Shown here: in pieces, positions 45,834 to 56,913 of the stretch
How the letters are laid out: each line of letters opens with the position of its first letter
How positions within the stretch are numbered: position 1 is the first letter of the stretch
From: Marsupella aquatica
Lineage: Eukaryota > Marchantiophyta
Assembly (NCBI GenBank): GCA_973895155.1
Contig: OZ316891.1
Span: 27,032,001-27,096,000, forward strand
Length of the DNA stretch: 64,000 bases
Reading direction: 5' to 3'
Program-made: the position numbers and the translations under genes
The notes under the pieces: model-generated
What the model saw: only the letters and a program-made list of their open reading frames with translations
Told to the model about the DNA's origin: nothing
Database searches by the model: none

Positions 45834-48800
45834 TTGGAATGTCGCAAAGCCACAGCATTTTCAAAGAAACAAAAGGAGTACGCAAGAAGGGTGACCAGCA
45901 CTATCTCTGGGCCTGTGCGTCGGAGTGACAGGTTGAGCAAGAAGGTCGTACCTACAATGGCAGAATGTGGAGATGACATTGATGCTGCACAGGTGGGTGC
46001 AGACACTAGACAAGAAGATGCAGATGATGAGTATTTTCCAGAGGAAATAGATGAGGATGGGGGTTATGAAGATGAATACATTGCAGAGCAGCCCCAAAAG
46101 AAACATGTAAGTAGTTTTCCCAACAAGGTTTTGAGTTAAAAACTCGTGTTTAGAGGTTTCATATGTTCAGTACTACACATATGTACCTTGCTTAGTTCCT
46201 GACATTGTAGTTGGTGATGTGATGCAGCGTCCTGCCAGTTCTGTTTTGCCTTCGAAGCCTGTGCATGCACCATACCAGCAGGGGGGGCTGACCTCTGATC
46301 AAGGTTGGCGAGGTGGTAGTAGTGGTAGATCCCAGGCTGGTGCCCAATACTATGGCAGGGGGCAAGCTCTAGGTTATGCCCGTGGTAGAGGCAGAGCAGG
46401 TCCAAACCCACAATCTCGTGGGTATGGACGTCCACCTCAACCATGGGGATGTGAGTATATATCTATATGCCAGTTCTTTGTGAAGGCATGGCACTCCTGA
46501 ATTTCAGACTGCATATCAATTTTTGACATTGTTTGGGATGTATTGGATTCAGACAACATGAAATTCTGTCCACCTGCCATTGCATGCAGATTCTGCCCAA
46601 CCTGATTGGGCAAATGCTAGTAATGATCAGTTCCAATGTCCACAAGGACAGACATGGGTTGAACCAGGTTGGGAGGATGGTGGTGGGTCGTGGAATGAAC
46701 AAGGTTGGGAAGGTGGTGAAGGTAATTGGCAGGGATATCAAAATTCAGTACCTACAAACGCTGGAAGAGGAGCAAGTAATGTCTGATCTTGTCAGCAATG
46801 GAAGAACTCATTATATGTGGAGTCCATTCACGTGGGGGGGACTCTGCACATGTATAATGATAGAAAATGTATGTGTGCAGGTTGGACAGTCGAACCATCG
46901 ACTCAAGTATTCACTAATGCCCCTATGCAGATGCAGCACGGAAGGGGGACAGGTATGTCGGTGAATGTTCAGTTGTTTTCCTACAGTTTGTACTTAGTTT
47001 TCAGTACATATGTTTGCACACACATACCTAGAAAGTGACATCATCCGGCCCCTGTACTAGGCTGGACAGGTGGTCCAGGGTCGCAACAATTTCAGAGTGT
47101 AGTCCCTGCACAGGCATCTACAGGCAGAGCTACAGGTATGTATGTTTGAAGAATTTTTCTTGAAGTGAAGCATTGAATGTTGCCGTCATCCATTCTGCTA
47201 TATGTAGTTCTCAAGCATGAATGGCATTGTATTTTCCCAGGTGGCTTCAGAACCCCAGGTAGGGTGAATGAAGGGGTGGCCAATACAACGCCCAGTACTA
47301 CCGAGAGCAGTGCACGAGGGGAGGTGACAAAGAAAGGGAACGTAAAGTTGAATGAGAGACAATGGGTGGATGCTGAGTGTCCTCGCAAGAACCGATGGCA
47401 TGCTGATTTGAAAGCTGAAGTATTGCGTTGGTTAGATGTGAGTGTTATTAATTTTAAAAAACAGCATCCAAAAGATTGGAAGACTGTATGTGAAAATGTT
47501 GCTGCCAAATGGAATTATGTGGGCAGTGATGATGGCGTGGACATAGGTTGCCTAGAGAGTACAGCAGGTAAAATTATCAAGCAAGAGAGGTGGAGAATGC
47601 ATAAGGCTTGGAAGGAAGGTGGGGAGAAGCCAGATATGCCTCCACCAGCCAGTTGTGATGATAAAGTGTGGGCAAGGTTAGTAGCTTATTTTGTAATAGA
47701 TGCTTCAAAAAAGAAGAGTTCACAGATGACCGAGGCCAGGTTGAGTGTTCAGAACCCTAATCTGACAAGAAGGACCGGCACTGCACCGACAGCTAAACGT
47801 TTGGTAAGAATGAATGGCCTAGCTATGTAATTTATGCTACACTATGTACTATTTTTTAGTGTAAACCCATACATGTAAACTTTGTTTTTTAGTGTACGTT
47901 CCCTGAATATTGATCGATAACTTGTGTTTGCCATGCATGTGCAGAAAGCCCAATTGGGGCAAAGCCCTTCAAAAGAAGAGTTGAGGGCTGAAATTGTGAA
48001 CACCCGGGCTCAAGAGGGTGCATCTGAATCCTCCAAGCATGTAAGTTATATGAGTTCTGATTGGTAATTGAATGACCTGCGTTGAATTTCAGGTGTACAC
48101 TGTATATAACATTGATTGTGCATATATTGCCCAACATTTCATATGGAGTGATTGAACCTATACCCCTGTGTCATGTAGGGAGGTGGATCTTCACTTACAG
48201 AGATAAGTGGTCGTTTGAAGGCTGTCGAAACATGTCTTCCAGAGATCAATGAACGTTTGAATTCATTGACTGACTTGTTCCATGTGAACTTCAAGACATT
48301 AATGGAAGCTGTTGTGTCGGTGAGAGATAAAATTGATTCCAATTCTGCAGGAGTTCCACCATCACCACTTGAGGTGGCAAAGTCGATGCACTCTTCTGGC
48401 ATGCCAACGACATGTAGGCTTGAAGGTAAGGCCTTTACAACTGTGTGGGATATGATTATTAAATGTATAGTTTGAATTGACATTGTTTGTTGAATGTGTT
48501 ATTTTCAGTAACATATATTGTGGTTGTTGTGTCCATAGAGAATAAGATAGGTGCTACAGAGAAGAAGTATGAGAACCTGGCAAATACTCGCTGTAATTTA
48601 GAGGAAACAAAGTTGCAGTCTGTACAAGCAACTTGTTTGACAGAGGGCAGTCAACCATGTTTGGATGAGGATGACATTGGCAAGGGAGTGGATGATATCA
48701 ATGTTGGGGCAAATGAGGATATCAACAAGCATGACAATGATACCATTGAGCCAGATTCATGCTATGTAGATCTTGACTCCATTGCAGAGATAAATGATTT

Positions 48801-49335
48801 GCAGAATGTATCATTCTCAATGACAGGTGTGCCTCTTGTTGAGATAAATCCAACCAAAGAGTTAGTTGGTATGACACTCCCAGGTGATGAACCTGCTACT
48901 GAGACAGTCCTAATAGAGGAACCTACTGAGCCTAGCTTCACTACTGTGAAGAGAGGAAGCATGCGCACACGAAGCAAGTCTGCTGGTGGGAGCAGAGCCA
49001 CATCAAAGGTTTCATACAAACCTCCAAGAACAGTGCTGGCAGAAAGATCTAAGGTGGAAGTGGGGAAAGCACCTAATGCTGAGGGACAAAGTGGCTTGTT
49101 AGCTGTTGATGAGAGTGGAACACGAGTAGGATTTGCCAGAGTGCAGGTTGGTTCCACAACGTTCCATGGCAAGAGGATTCCCCCAGGTTATTCAGTAGTG
49201 TTAGTCACATTACTAGTGAAACCTAAAGCTGTCCTTCCCATTCCAAACACAAATGATGATCCTCCTCAAAAGACACTTGGAGATGCTGCAGGTTCTTTGG
49301 TATTATGGCCAAGCAAGTTCATAGAGGATCCATAA
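45834..49335 (+). CDS. Second CACTA gene, multi-exon, transposase_24-like domain
   Basis: Nine exons: 45834?-46106, 46228-46450, 46590-46775, 46881-46952, 47061-47135, 47241-47803, 47945-48040, 48179-48425, 48539-49335. All eight introns are GT-AG, and every junction keeps phase, with no stop before 49333-49335. The first exon has RRSDRLSKK and a Glu/Asp-rich run. Exons 2-5 are short and encode Gly, Gln, Trp, Arg-rich repeats (GRGQALGYARGRGR). Exon 6 has the transposase_24-like region (WHADLKAEVLRWLD, CENVAAKWNY, HKAWKEGGEKPDMPP). The C-terminal exons have helices and an acidic domain. It likely plays the TnpA role, binding subterminal repeats, as in En/Spm; this is by analogy. The start is uncertain: the first in-frame ATG is at 45957, and the frame opens from 45834. 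Confidence 0.7.
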
Positions 49336-49859
49336 CAATGTCATGCCATTATTTGTTTGTAGTGTGAGTCATGTTATGTAGATTTTAGATGTCAAGAAGC
49401 AGTACAAGAATCATGTCCTCTTGGAGATTCATAGTATCATGCATGTGCTTTCAGTTATCTCATCCTACAGTCATCAATTATGAGTTCCTGTTTTGTCTAA
49501 ATTACATTGATCACATTGTAAACTATTCCATTGGAATTCAAATGATCTTCATTTTTTAGCAAGATTGTGATTGTGTTTAATTCTTATGAATGTTTTATGT
49601 AGGATCTGCTTATATGATGCTTTGTTTCATGTGGATGTCATTCATGCTATGTTCATTTCTTGTATTCAATGTGTTATATTTCTAAAGTTAGAACATCAGG
49701 TTTCTATGTATTGTAATGTCGAGTGCTCTCTCTCCTTATGAACTATCCCTCTGTGTTCATTAGTCATGGTTATAACTTGCATGTGAACCTTATTAGTTAT
49801 AAACATGAGTATATAGAGTCCCAAATGGTTCTGTTGTGTGACGCGGGCCAGGGTCTCCA
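49336..49859. other. 3' flank of the second CACTA gene
   Basis: AT-rich sequence with no coding frame, between the gene's stop and the subterminal repeats. It likely holds the 3' UTR. AATGTTTTATGTAGG and similar T-rich stretches are present, but no clear poly(A) signal was chosen. Confidence 0.4.
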
Positions 49860-50190
49860 TTGGTCTCTCCTGTGACACTAAATAGTCACACGCTAGTCGT
49901 TGTTGAATGCGGGTAAGTCATGTATGTGACTTACGATGTGACTCGCTGAAGTCATATTGCAGTCACGTCGAAACAAGGCTAGACTCCACAATAAAGTCAC
50001 AGATCAGTCACAAATGGGTATCAAGCAAGTTGCAAAGCCCAGTATCAATAGTGACTTCCATTTTTTGGTCTCAACTTTTGCAACTCCAAGGGTCACAGCG
50101 TGGGTCAAGTCACGTTGAGTCACAATGAAGTCACATGAGCCAAAATGAGTCATATATTGCGGTCTCAGTTCACCTCGGATTCTTCTAGTG
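49860..50190 (-). repeat. CACTA right terminus with subterminal GTCA motifs
   Basis: About 15 AGTCAC, AGTCAT, GGTCAC or TGTGACT motifs occur in 330 bp, mostly in one orientation. The sequence ends TTCTTCTAGTG at 50190, the reverse of CACTAGAAGAA. Dense subterminal motifs next to a CACTA terminus are the binding sites of the TnpA-type protein in this superfamily. Confidence 0.85.
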
Positions 50191-50614
50191 CACACATCTA
50201 CTTTTTGAGAGGTTGCTTATTACTATTGGAGTTGAGCAATTCAAGAAGGAGAGTGAGACACTTCAAGCTTCATCAGTCGGAGTTAGCAAAAGGGTTCACT
50301 CCACCACCCACAACATGCATCACCAAGACCACCCTAGTGGAGTAGACGTTGACAATATCAGATTTACCAAGGATGACTTCTCCCACTTTTGTTGCCTCCA
50401 CTTCATACATTTCATCGACTAACTTCATCGGTGATGCTCAAAGACTAGCTAGTGTGGTTAGTTTCAACCAATATTTGGTATACAAGGCTACTAGGCTTTT
50501 GAGTTGTACGGTCCCACCATAGTTACTTGCTTGTATTTTTAGTTTGATTTTTGACCCTCGCTCTACTCCACTTCCCCGTGTTCCATCGTTTGTACCTTCA
50601 CCCCAGCCAGATTT
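50191..50614. other. Left flank of the small solo LTR
   Basis: No gene is recognised. The right CACTA target duplication CAC is at 50191-50193. The remaining sequence has short open frames only and continues, after the solo LTR, into the DNA in which LINE copy C lies. Confidence 0.4.
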
Positions 50615-50957
50615 TGTTGAGCATAGACGACAATCACAACGGTAAGCACATGACACATCCAATGATCAAGTAGTCGACACAAGAGATACGTGGTTCACCT
50701 CCTTGAGGCTACGTCCACAGGAACACACAAGAGAGCTTTATTGAACTCTAAGCCCGTTGGCTAAACCAAGTCTCCATAGTGTAAGCTCTCCTCATCTCTC
50801 AAATGGCTCTGTAACAATGAGCCTAAGTTCCACTTATCCAAGCAAACATCGCTTGGCATATAGTGTGCATCCTAGTTAACCTAACCATATCTCCGACTAC
50901 GGTTAGCCTAACTGCGGTTACATATCATAACCCTAGACCTTGAGTAAATACCTAACA
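50615..50957 (-). mobile_element. Solo LTR, 343 bp, TSD GATTT
   Basis: The element begins TGTTGAG and ends CTAACA on the plus strand, with the inverted ends TGTT/AACA. GATTT lies on both sides (50610-50614 and 50958-50962), a perfect 5-bp target duplication. On the minus strand it carries AATAAAG before CTCTCTTGTG and GGTGAACCACGTATCTC, a pattern typical of plant copia LTRs around the poly(A) site. Orientation is inferred from this. No internal coding region is left. Confidence 0.85.
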
Positions 50958-50962
50958 GATTT

Positions 50963-51250
50963 CCCTATGGATCAATGTTGAGGAGCCAAAGGTACCCATT
51001 GCTAATCCATCTCTTCCTCCTGCATTTACACCCATGCAAACACCTTTCTTCCATTTCTAAGCCTTTACCACCTTCACCTGTACCCACTCCAGTTCTATCC
51101 TCTTCCACATAGGATACCACTCTACCACATTTTGATATTCTATTTCCTTCTCCTACCACGGAATGAAATGAACCCATTCCTAACCCTACACCCGAGACAG
51201 AGACTATAGAGCCACCCAGTATATTCTTTGTGTGAACTTCTATAACTTTC
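50963..51250. other. Pro/Thr-rich relic flanking LINE copy C
   Basis: Short plus-strand frames rich in Pro, Thr and Ser (around 51000-51240) are broken by stops. They may be the remains of a gene into which the solo LTR and LINE inserted. No family is recognised. Confidence 0.3.
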
Positions 51251-52560
51251 CTTACAACATTTTATAAGGTTTTAATAATTTTGGCCCCACGAAAACCCCG
51301 TGGCGGAGGAAACACACAAAACCAACAATCCGAGAATTTCAGCCCCCAGAAAGACAATGAACAGCCAGCAAAAGCCCAGAGCCCGAAGGTAGAACAGAGG
51401 AAACAACAATACTGGCCACGACCCGCCTCTGCCAGGCCGCAGCCCCCTACACCAATTACCTATCCGCATTGTCACCACCCCACACTTCCTACCCCGATGT
51501 AATCCATACATCTCTACCTTTCAGCCATTCAATTCTTTCCCTGTTGATCATTTCCTTGGCCCTCATAAATCGTGTTTTCCTGTTACAAGCATGCAATGCC
51601 AGCAGTATTGCAGAGACGTGGTCAGCTGCCTCTGAAAGGATGAATCGGAAGTCCAACTTTTTGCTCCCTTCCGCCTGGAACATGTGCTCATTGCGCCCAA
51701 GACACAATGCCCAAAGCATCTGAAAGAGCATAATCATCATTACAATCTTGCTATGGTGCCTTCCTATCGCCAGATCTACCAGTCCCATCAGACCCCCGGG
51801 GTAGCCTACAAATATTCCACCAAATCCTTGTGAACACAGAGCCCAACATTTTTGTGCATGAGTACAGTCCATAAATAGATGCGGGATGGTCTCCAGTATC
51901 CCCGGCTTGCACTCTCCATTACCTTTGCCTATCTTTACTGCCCTCACTCCAGTGAACAATCCTGATGCTATTACTCTCCACATAAAGGTCCTTGCTCTCA
52001 TTGACATTCCTGAACCCCATATTCCAGCCCAACTCTCATTCCATTCGGGCTCCGTTTTACTGATCCCCCAAGTCCTGTTCAAGTTTGGCTTGTCCTCAAC
52101 CACGTGTCAAAGTAATTGATAAGCCCTCCTATTGGGGATCTTAAAACACTTCATTGGGGCAGGATTGTCAGCCCAACACCAGCATCGAGGGCCCGGTTCA
52201 AACCCCCACTCACATTGTGGAATTGAATACAATGCCTCCATGAATCTTCTACCAAGAATCTGATGTTCAGGTGTGAATCCCCTCAAATGCTCCCATCTCC
52301 CTTCCAGTCCTTGCCATTCCCTACTTGCACCTTGCCAAAGATCCTATATACACCTGATGCCCAGTCTCCCACAGAGCACTGTAGTAGCCGCCATATCCTC
52401 ATTGCTCCATGATTGAAACCCTTTCAGGCATCTGATCACATCCCCAACTGACCACCGACCCGGTATCTTATCAGTTGGACAAAAGATCAAATTAGCTTCT
52501 ATAACTTTGATCTCTTTGGCTCCTATTCTTTCTTCTACTATTGATATTGAACCCACCTGT
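51251..52560 (-). mobile_element. L1-like LINE, copy C, 5'-truncated
   Basis: From 52560 down, the minus strand encodes the end of LINE ORF2: GRWSVGDVIRCLKGFQS, then RTFMWRVIASGLFTGVRAVKIG and the zinc-binding-RT type region with HLFMDCTHAQKCWALC. It ends ITSG and a stop at 51489. Two or more stops interrupt it. The 3' UTR (51488-51287) has the family hairpin at 51287-51303, then a short A/T-rich end. It is the longest LINE copy here. The 5' part of the element is missing. Confidence 0.85.
51489..52103 (-). pseudogene. LINE ORF2 C-terminus with zinc-binding domain
   Basis: 204 open codons. The region FMWRVIASGLFTG then C..G, then HLFMDCTHAQKCW has the pattern of the zinc-binding domain (zf-RVT) after plant non-LTR reverse transcriptases. 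The C-terminal block SEAADHVSAI...ITSG is shared with LINE copy A. The upstream frame (52556-52344) is separated by stops. Confidence 0.85.
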
Positions 52561-52643
52561 GCATTTCCCTCCTAGTTTGTTAGGATGATTACTTCACTCA
52601 TTGACACACACGTCACTCTTGCGCCATCATTACTTCCACTTAT

Positions 52644-52982
52644 GTGTGGTTGCCAGTCTTAGCTTTTCCCTTTGTGCATACCTATGACATGGTCCTAGTT
52701 GCTTTTGGTACTCTATGGCTTCCTTTCGACAAGCTGCACATGCCAGAGATTAAGAATCTTGACTTGTGGAGTTTGATTTATCATTGTAGAGAGGTCATTG
52801 CACCTTTCCCCTTTCCAGCCCCAGACATTCTATGGCCTTCAGATTATCATGTTTGGATTGGACCGGATGAACATCCCATCTGGAAGTCCAATGAGCCACA
52901 CTTGATTCAATTTCGTGAGGACCTATTTGGTCAACAATATTTGAAGGGCAAGAAGGTTAGGGGGAAGCTAGCAGTTGGTTGA
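52644..52982 (+). CDS. Hypothetical protein, 112 residues
   Basis: A single open frame with many aromatic residues (DKLHMPEIKNLDLWSLIYHC, then WIGPDEHPIWKSN, then YLKGKKVRGKLAVG). It looks protein-like rather than random. No family is recognised. The position beside LINE copy C and a broken Pro-rich relic suggests a transposable-element protein fragment or the end of a disrupted gene. Confidence 0.35.
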   Translation: MWLPVLAFPFVHTYDMVLVAFGTLWLPFDKLHMPEIKNLDLWSLIYHCREVIAPFPFPAPDILWPSDYHVWIGPDEHPIWKSNEPHLIQFREDLFGQQYLKGKKVRGKLAVG

Positions 52983-53564
52983 GTAGCTTGCCTTCCTTTA
53001 CTTATAGTTGACCCTCCTCCTATTGTGATATGAGGTTTTGTACCTCATTTTGTAGTTTTTTAATTAGTGTAATTTAGCTTTGAATAATCGTACTACTCTT
53101 TCGTCAAGGTTGACTCTTATGTGTAACTTAATTTGTTAGACTTAGGAGATGAAAAGGTGTGTCTTTTCACTCTCCTTAGCAAGTGGGTCACTTTATGTAT
53201 TTATTTATTCTAGTTACATAATTCTTATTTGAGATAGTGTGGATAGTTATGTGGATTTCCTCATCTTGGAGTTTGTCCTTTATACTTATAATGTATTTTT
53301 GCAACAAAAAAATTGTATACTTTGAAATGTGATTACTTGTGCTATGAGTCTATCCCTCCTTTGTGTGGCAATGCATGTTGCAATTGCCATAAGAAATAAA
53401 ATACATAAAAATATTATTTGTAGTTTGTATTGGAAGATTTGTTGATCTATGCTTAATTCAATTAAACTGCAACATTTGTTGTAGATTTCTCTATTTTACA
53501 TGAATGATCTATCTTGGGAGATAAATATTGCTTGTAAGTAAGAAAGAGAAATCTATGTGTTAAG

Positions 53565-53732
53565 TGTTATAAGGGCTAAAACCCTAACCCTACTTACCCT
53601 AGAATGTAGGGGAACGGAGGTTACATAACTGCCGATATACCATGTACTACATAGGGAGAAGTTTACTCTCCCACAAGGTAATGAAGGAAGTGAGCTTGCT
53701 GGTGTATGTGTGTCCATGGTTGATGCATAATA
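53565..53732 (+). repeat. 5' LTR of the copia element
   Basis: 168 bp, identical to 60069-60236 except C/T in the CTAAC(C/T)CTA segment near 53587. It starts TGTTATAAGGGC. The sequence after it, CGTCATCAGCACGAC, is not the common TGGTATCAGAGC primer site, so another tRNA site may prime it. Confidence 0.95.
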
Positions 53733-54060
53733 CGTCATCAGCACGACTCTACATTTGGAGCACAACCTTTGATTTAATTTTTCTTAGCAAATCGATTCAG
53801 TGAATCTATGTGCACATTTTGAACTATTGATTGAATTAAGACCTTTTGTATATGATTCGATTTACAACGACAATTTCAAGGATCAGGAGCACAAGCATCT
53901 TTGGTCAATGCGAGGGAGTTCTTTTTCTCAACAATTTCTTTCCATCTGAATTTCTTAGACATCAAGGCCATAACTGATTTACAGAATCCAGGCAGAACAT
54001 AATTCACAAATTCCTGGATATAACTCAATTTGAGATCAAATTACCATAACTCCTATTACA

Positions 54061-55689
54061 ATGAATTCTATTGAGAAGCTTCAATTTAAGGCTCTAACTA
54101 CTGATGGTGCCAATTATTTATCCTGGTCACTTGATATCGAAGCATATCTTTCATCAAAAGACCTACAGGAAGCTCTTTACACAGATGCAGGCCTAACAGT
54201 ACCGCAGAAGGTGAGAGTATTAATCTTCATACGACATCACCTTGCCGAACCACTCAAGATTCAATACCTGAATCAATTCAACCCCATAATTCTCTGGGAA
54301 GATCTAAAATCAAGGTTTGATCACATGCGCCTGGTCTCCCTGCCGGCCGCATGTCATGATTGGATCAATTTGCGTGTGCAGGACCACACTTCTATATCCA
54401 ATTATAATGGAGAACTTTTCCGGATCACCTCTCAACTATCCATATGTGGCCACCCAGTCAACGACGCCGAACAGATTGAAAGAACTCTATCCACTTTCAG
54501 TGTAGGAAACCTCATCCTTGCATCTCAATACAGAAACATGGGATTTACGAAATATTCAGAGCTGATAGCTCATATGCTTCTTGCTGAGAAGCATCAATTA
54601 CTCCTCTTGGAAAATGCCAAATCTCGCCCACCTGGGACAGCCGCACCCCCACCTAAACCTGAAATTAATTTCAATAGACAGAATGACAGAATTAGAGGAC
54701 GAGGTAGAGGAAATTTCAGGGGGAGGGGACAAAGAACATATAACCGAGGCACAAACCAAGAGAGGGGCAGAGGTTATGGCCAATTCCAGAGAGAAAACCA
54801 AGCATTCGGAAACTTTAATCAAGGACGAGGAGGACAACGAGGACGAGGAACTGCATATAGAGGCAGAGGCCATGGAGGAGGCCGTGGAAGAGGATACAAT
54901 AAGTGGGCAAGAGAACCCGAGAATCCTATTGAATGTTTTAGGTGTGGCACAAGAGGACACTTACAGAAAAATTGCCGAACTCCTGCCCACCTAGTTAAAC
55001 TCTACAAGCAACGCATGGAATTACCCAATAATGAAGCCCACGGTAACTACATGGAAATCATAGATAACATTGAGGGATATGCACCAGACCCAACAGCCCC
55101 CGAAGTCCATACTGCCAAATTAGGAGATAATCCCTCAATGCTGGACGATAATCACAATTGTATCGTTGATAGCGGTACATCTCATTCCATATTACGCCAA
55201 AAAGATTACTTCCTAAATATCACTCCATCCCACAGATCCATGACAACAATCACTGGTCCTAATCATATAGAGGAAGGTTTTGGTCCAGCACAAGTAAGAT
55301 TACCCAAGGGCACAGTCCTCCACATAGAATCTGCAATTTATGCTCCACGGGCCACTCGAAACCTTATAAGTTTCAGTGACATACGCGCCAATAGACTTCA
55401 TATTCACACAGATACTTGTGGAAACCGAGAAGTCTTACATATCCTGGAGAATACCAAATCAGGGAGATTAGTCCGAGAAATACTACCTTTATACCCCCCC
55501 GGACTATACATCACTCGGATCTATTCTTATTATGCTGCAAGTACTCCACTTACCTTAACACAGATATGGCATAATCGCCTTGGACATCCTGGTACAACTA
55601 TGTATCATAATATCCTAAAGGCTACCGTGGGCATACCTCAAGGTGTTCACCCTTCAGCCACCAGCAAACCATGCATTGCATGTTCATAG
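54061..55689 (+). pseudogene. copia gag, zinc knuckle, protease and start of integrase
   Basis: ATG at 54061 (MNSIEKLQFK). A gag capsid part comes first, then an RG/RGG-rich RNA-binding region (about residues 220-290), then a CCHC knuckle CFRCGTRGHLQKNC (about 292-305), then the protease active site IVDSGTSHS (about 368). The pre-integrase HH..CC module ends with CIACS. A TAG at 55687-55689 stops the frame, but the same frame is open afterwards, so it is a simple nonsense change. Confidence 0.9.
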
Positions 55690-55695
55690 GGAAAA

Positions 55696-56913
55696 ATGAT
55701 AACTCATCCAGCACCATCAAAGACAATACATAAGATCCCACAATTCTTGGAGAGGATCCAAGCAGATGTTTGTGGCCCAATAGACCCACCATCTGGCCCA
55801 TTCAAATACTTCCTGGTTATCATTGATGCCTCCACCAAGTGGTCACAAGTCTCTCTGCTATCCACTCGAAATCTAGTCTTCCTGAGGATATTATCACACA
55901 TTTTGAAATTAAAACATCAGTTCCCAGAGAATCCAATTAAAGCAATCAGAGTTGATAACGCGGGGGAATTTACCTCAAAAACCTTCGATACCTTCTGTGA
56001 AACAGCAGGCATCGATATTGAATACCCTTTTCCACATGTGCATTTTCAGAATGGTATTGCAGAATCTATAATCAAAAGAATACAACTGGTGGCTAGACCC
56101 CTACTGATGCAGTCAAACTTACCAGCATTAGCTTGGGGTCATGCGGCTCTGCATGCAGCTGCCCTCATTCGACTGAGACCATCATCATTTAATTCTCAGA
56201 CCCCCCACTTCTTGGCATACGGGTTACCACCAGACATCACACACCTACGAATTTTTGGATGCCTGGTTCTTGTCCCTATTTTAGGTCCCAAGCAAACTAC
56301 AATGGGACCCCAGAGGCAACGAGGCATCTATGTGGGATTTGACTCACACTCTATTATAAGATACTTGGAACCCTCAACAACAGATGTTTTCAAAGCACGG
56401 TTCCAAGATTGCAATTTCTTTGAAGATGAATTTCCAACTCTGACAGAAGACCCAACAAGCAACGGAAAGGTAAAAGTAAAAGACTTACAATGGTTGTCTA
56501 CCCGCCTGCTTGCAGACGACCACCGCACTAAAGAAGCAGATGAAGGAGTACAACGTGTTCTCCATTTACAACAAATGCTTATGAAACTTCCAGATGCTTT
56601 TAACGATGCAGCCAAGGTAACTCGCTCACATGTAGAGGCAGCAAATGTACCAGCTCGAATTTCTCGACAGACTACATCTGCAACTGAGACTGCACCCAGG
56701 GCAAAAAGAGGTCGCCCACTGGGATCCAAGGATTCTCACCCTAGACAGCCACGTACACCCATGCTATCTCCCAGAAATATACCTACTACAGTACCATCTT
56801 CACAAGGCACAGCCGATAATGATGAGATTACAATTAATTATGTACATACCGGGCAGATACTGCAGCGTGATAAGACACAGGTTGATGATATCTTTGCATT
56901 CAAGATTTTTTAG
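55696..56913 (+). pseudogene. copia integrase
   Basis: In frame with the gag-protease ORF after its TAG. The catalytic triad is in place: Asp in IQADVCGPI, Asp in RVDNAGEF and Glu in NGIAESIIK. The C-terminal part has GPKQTTMGPQRQRGIYVGFD, the GKGY-like region of copia integrases. The frame ends at a TAG (56911-56913) shortly before RT; RT continues in the same frame. Confidence 0.9.

Larger units (their letters stand above)
31423..50190 (+). mobile_element. Proposed large CACTA (En/Spm) transposon, about 18.8 kb
   Basis: The left end reads CACTAGAAGAAACCGAG. The right end, reversed, reads CACTAGAAGAATCCGAG; the first 30 bases agree at 24 positions. Both ends are flanked by CAC (31420-31422, 50191-50193), the 3-bp duplication usual for CACTA elements. 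The subterminal right end (49860-50180) carries about 15 GTCA/TGAC motifs, and the left end has fewer of the same kind. Inside are a TNP2-type transposase and a transposase_24-like gene on the plus strand. The proposal that one element spans the full 18.8 kb, with PHD and BRCT ORFs as cargo, is less certain than the right end, because a three-base duplication is weak and further CACTA-like ends occur inside. Confidence 0.55.
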
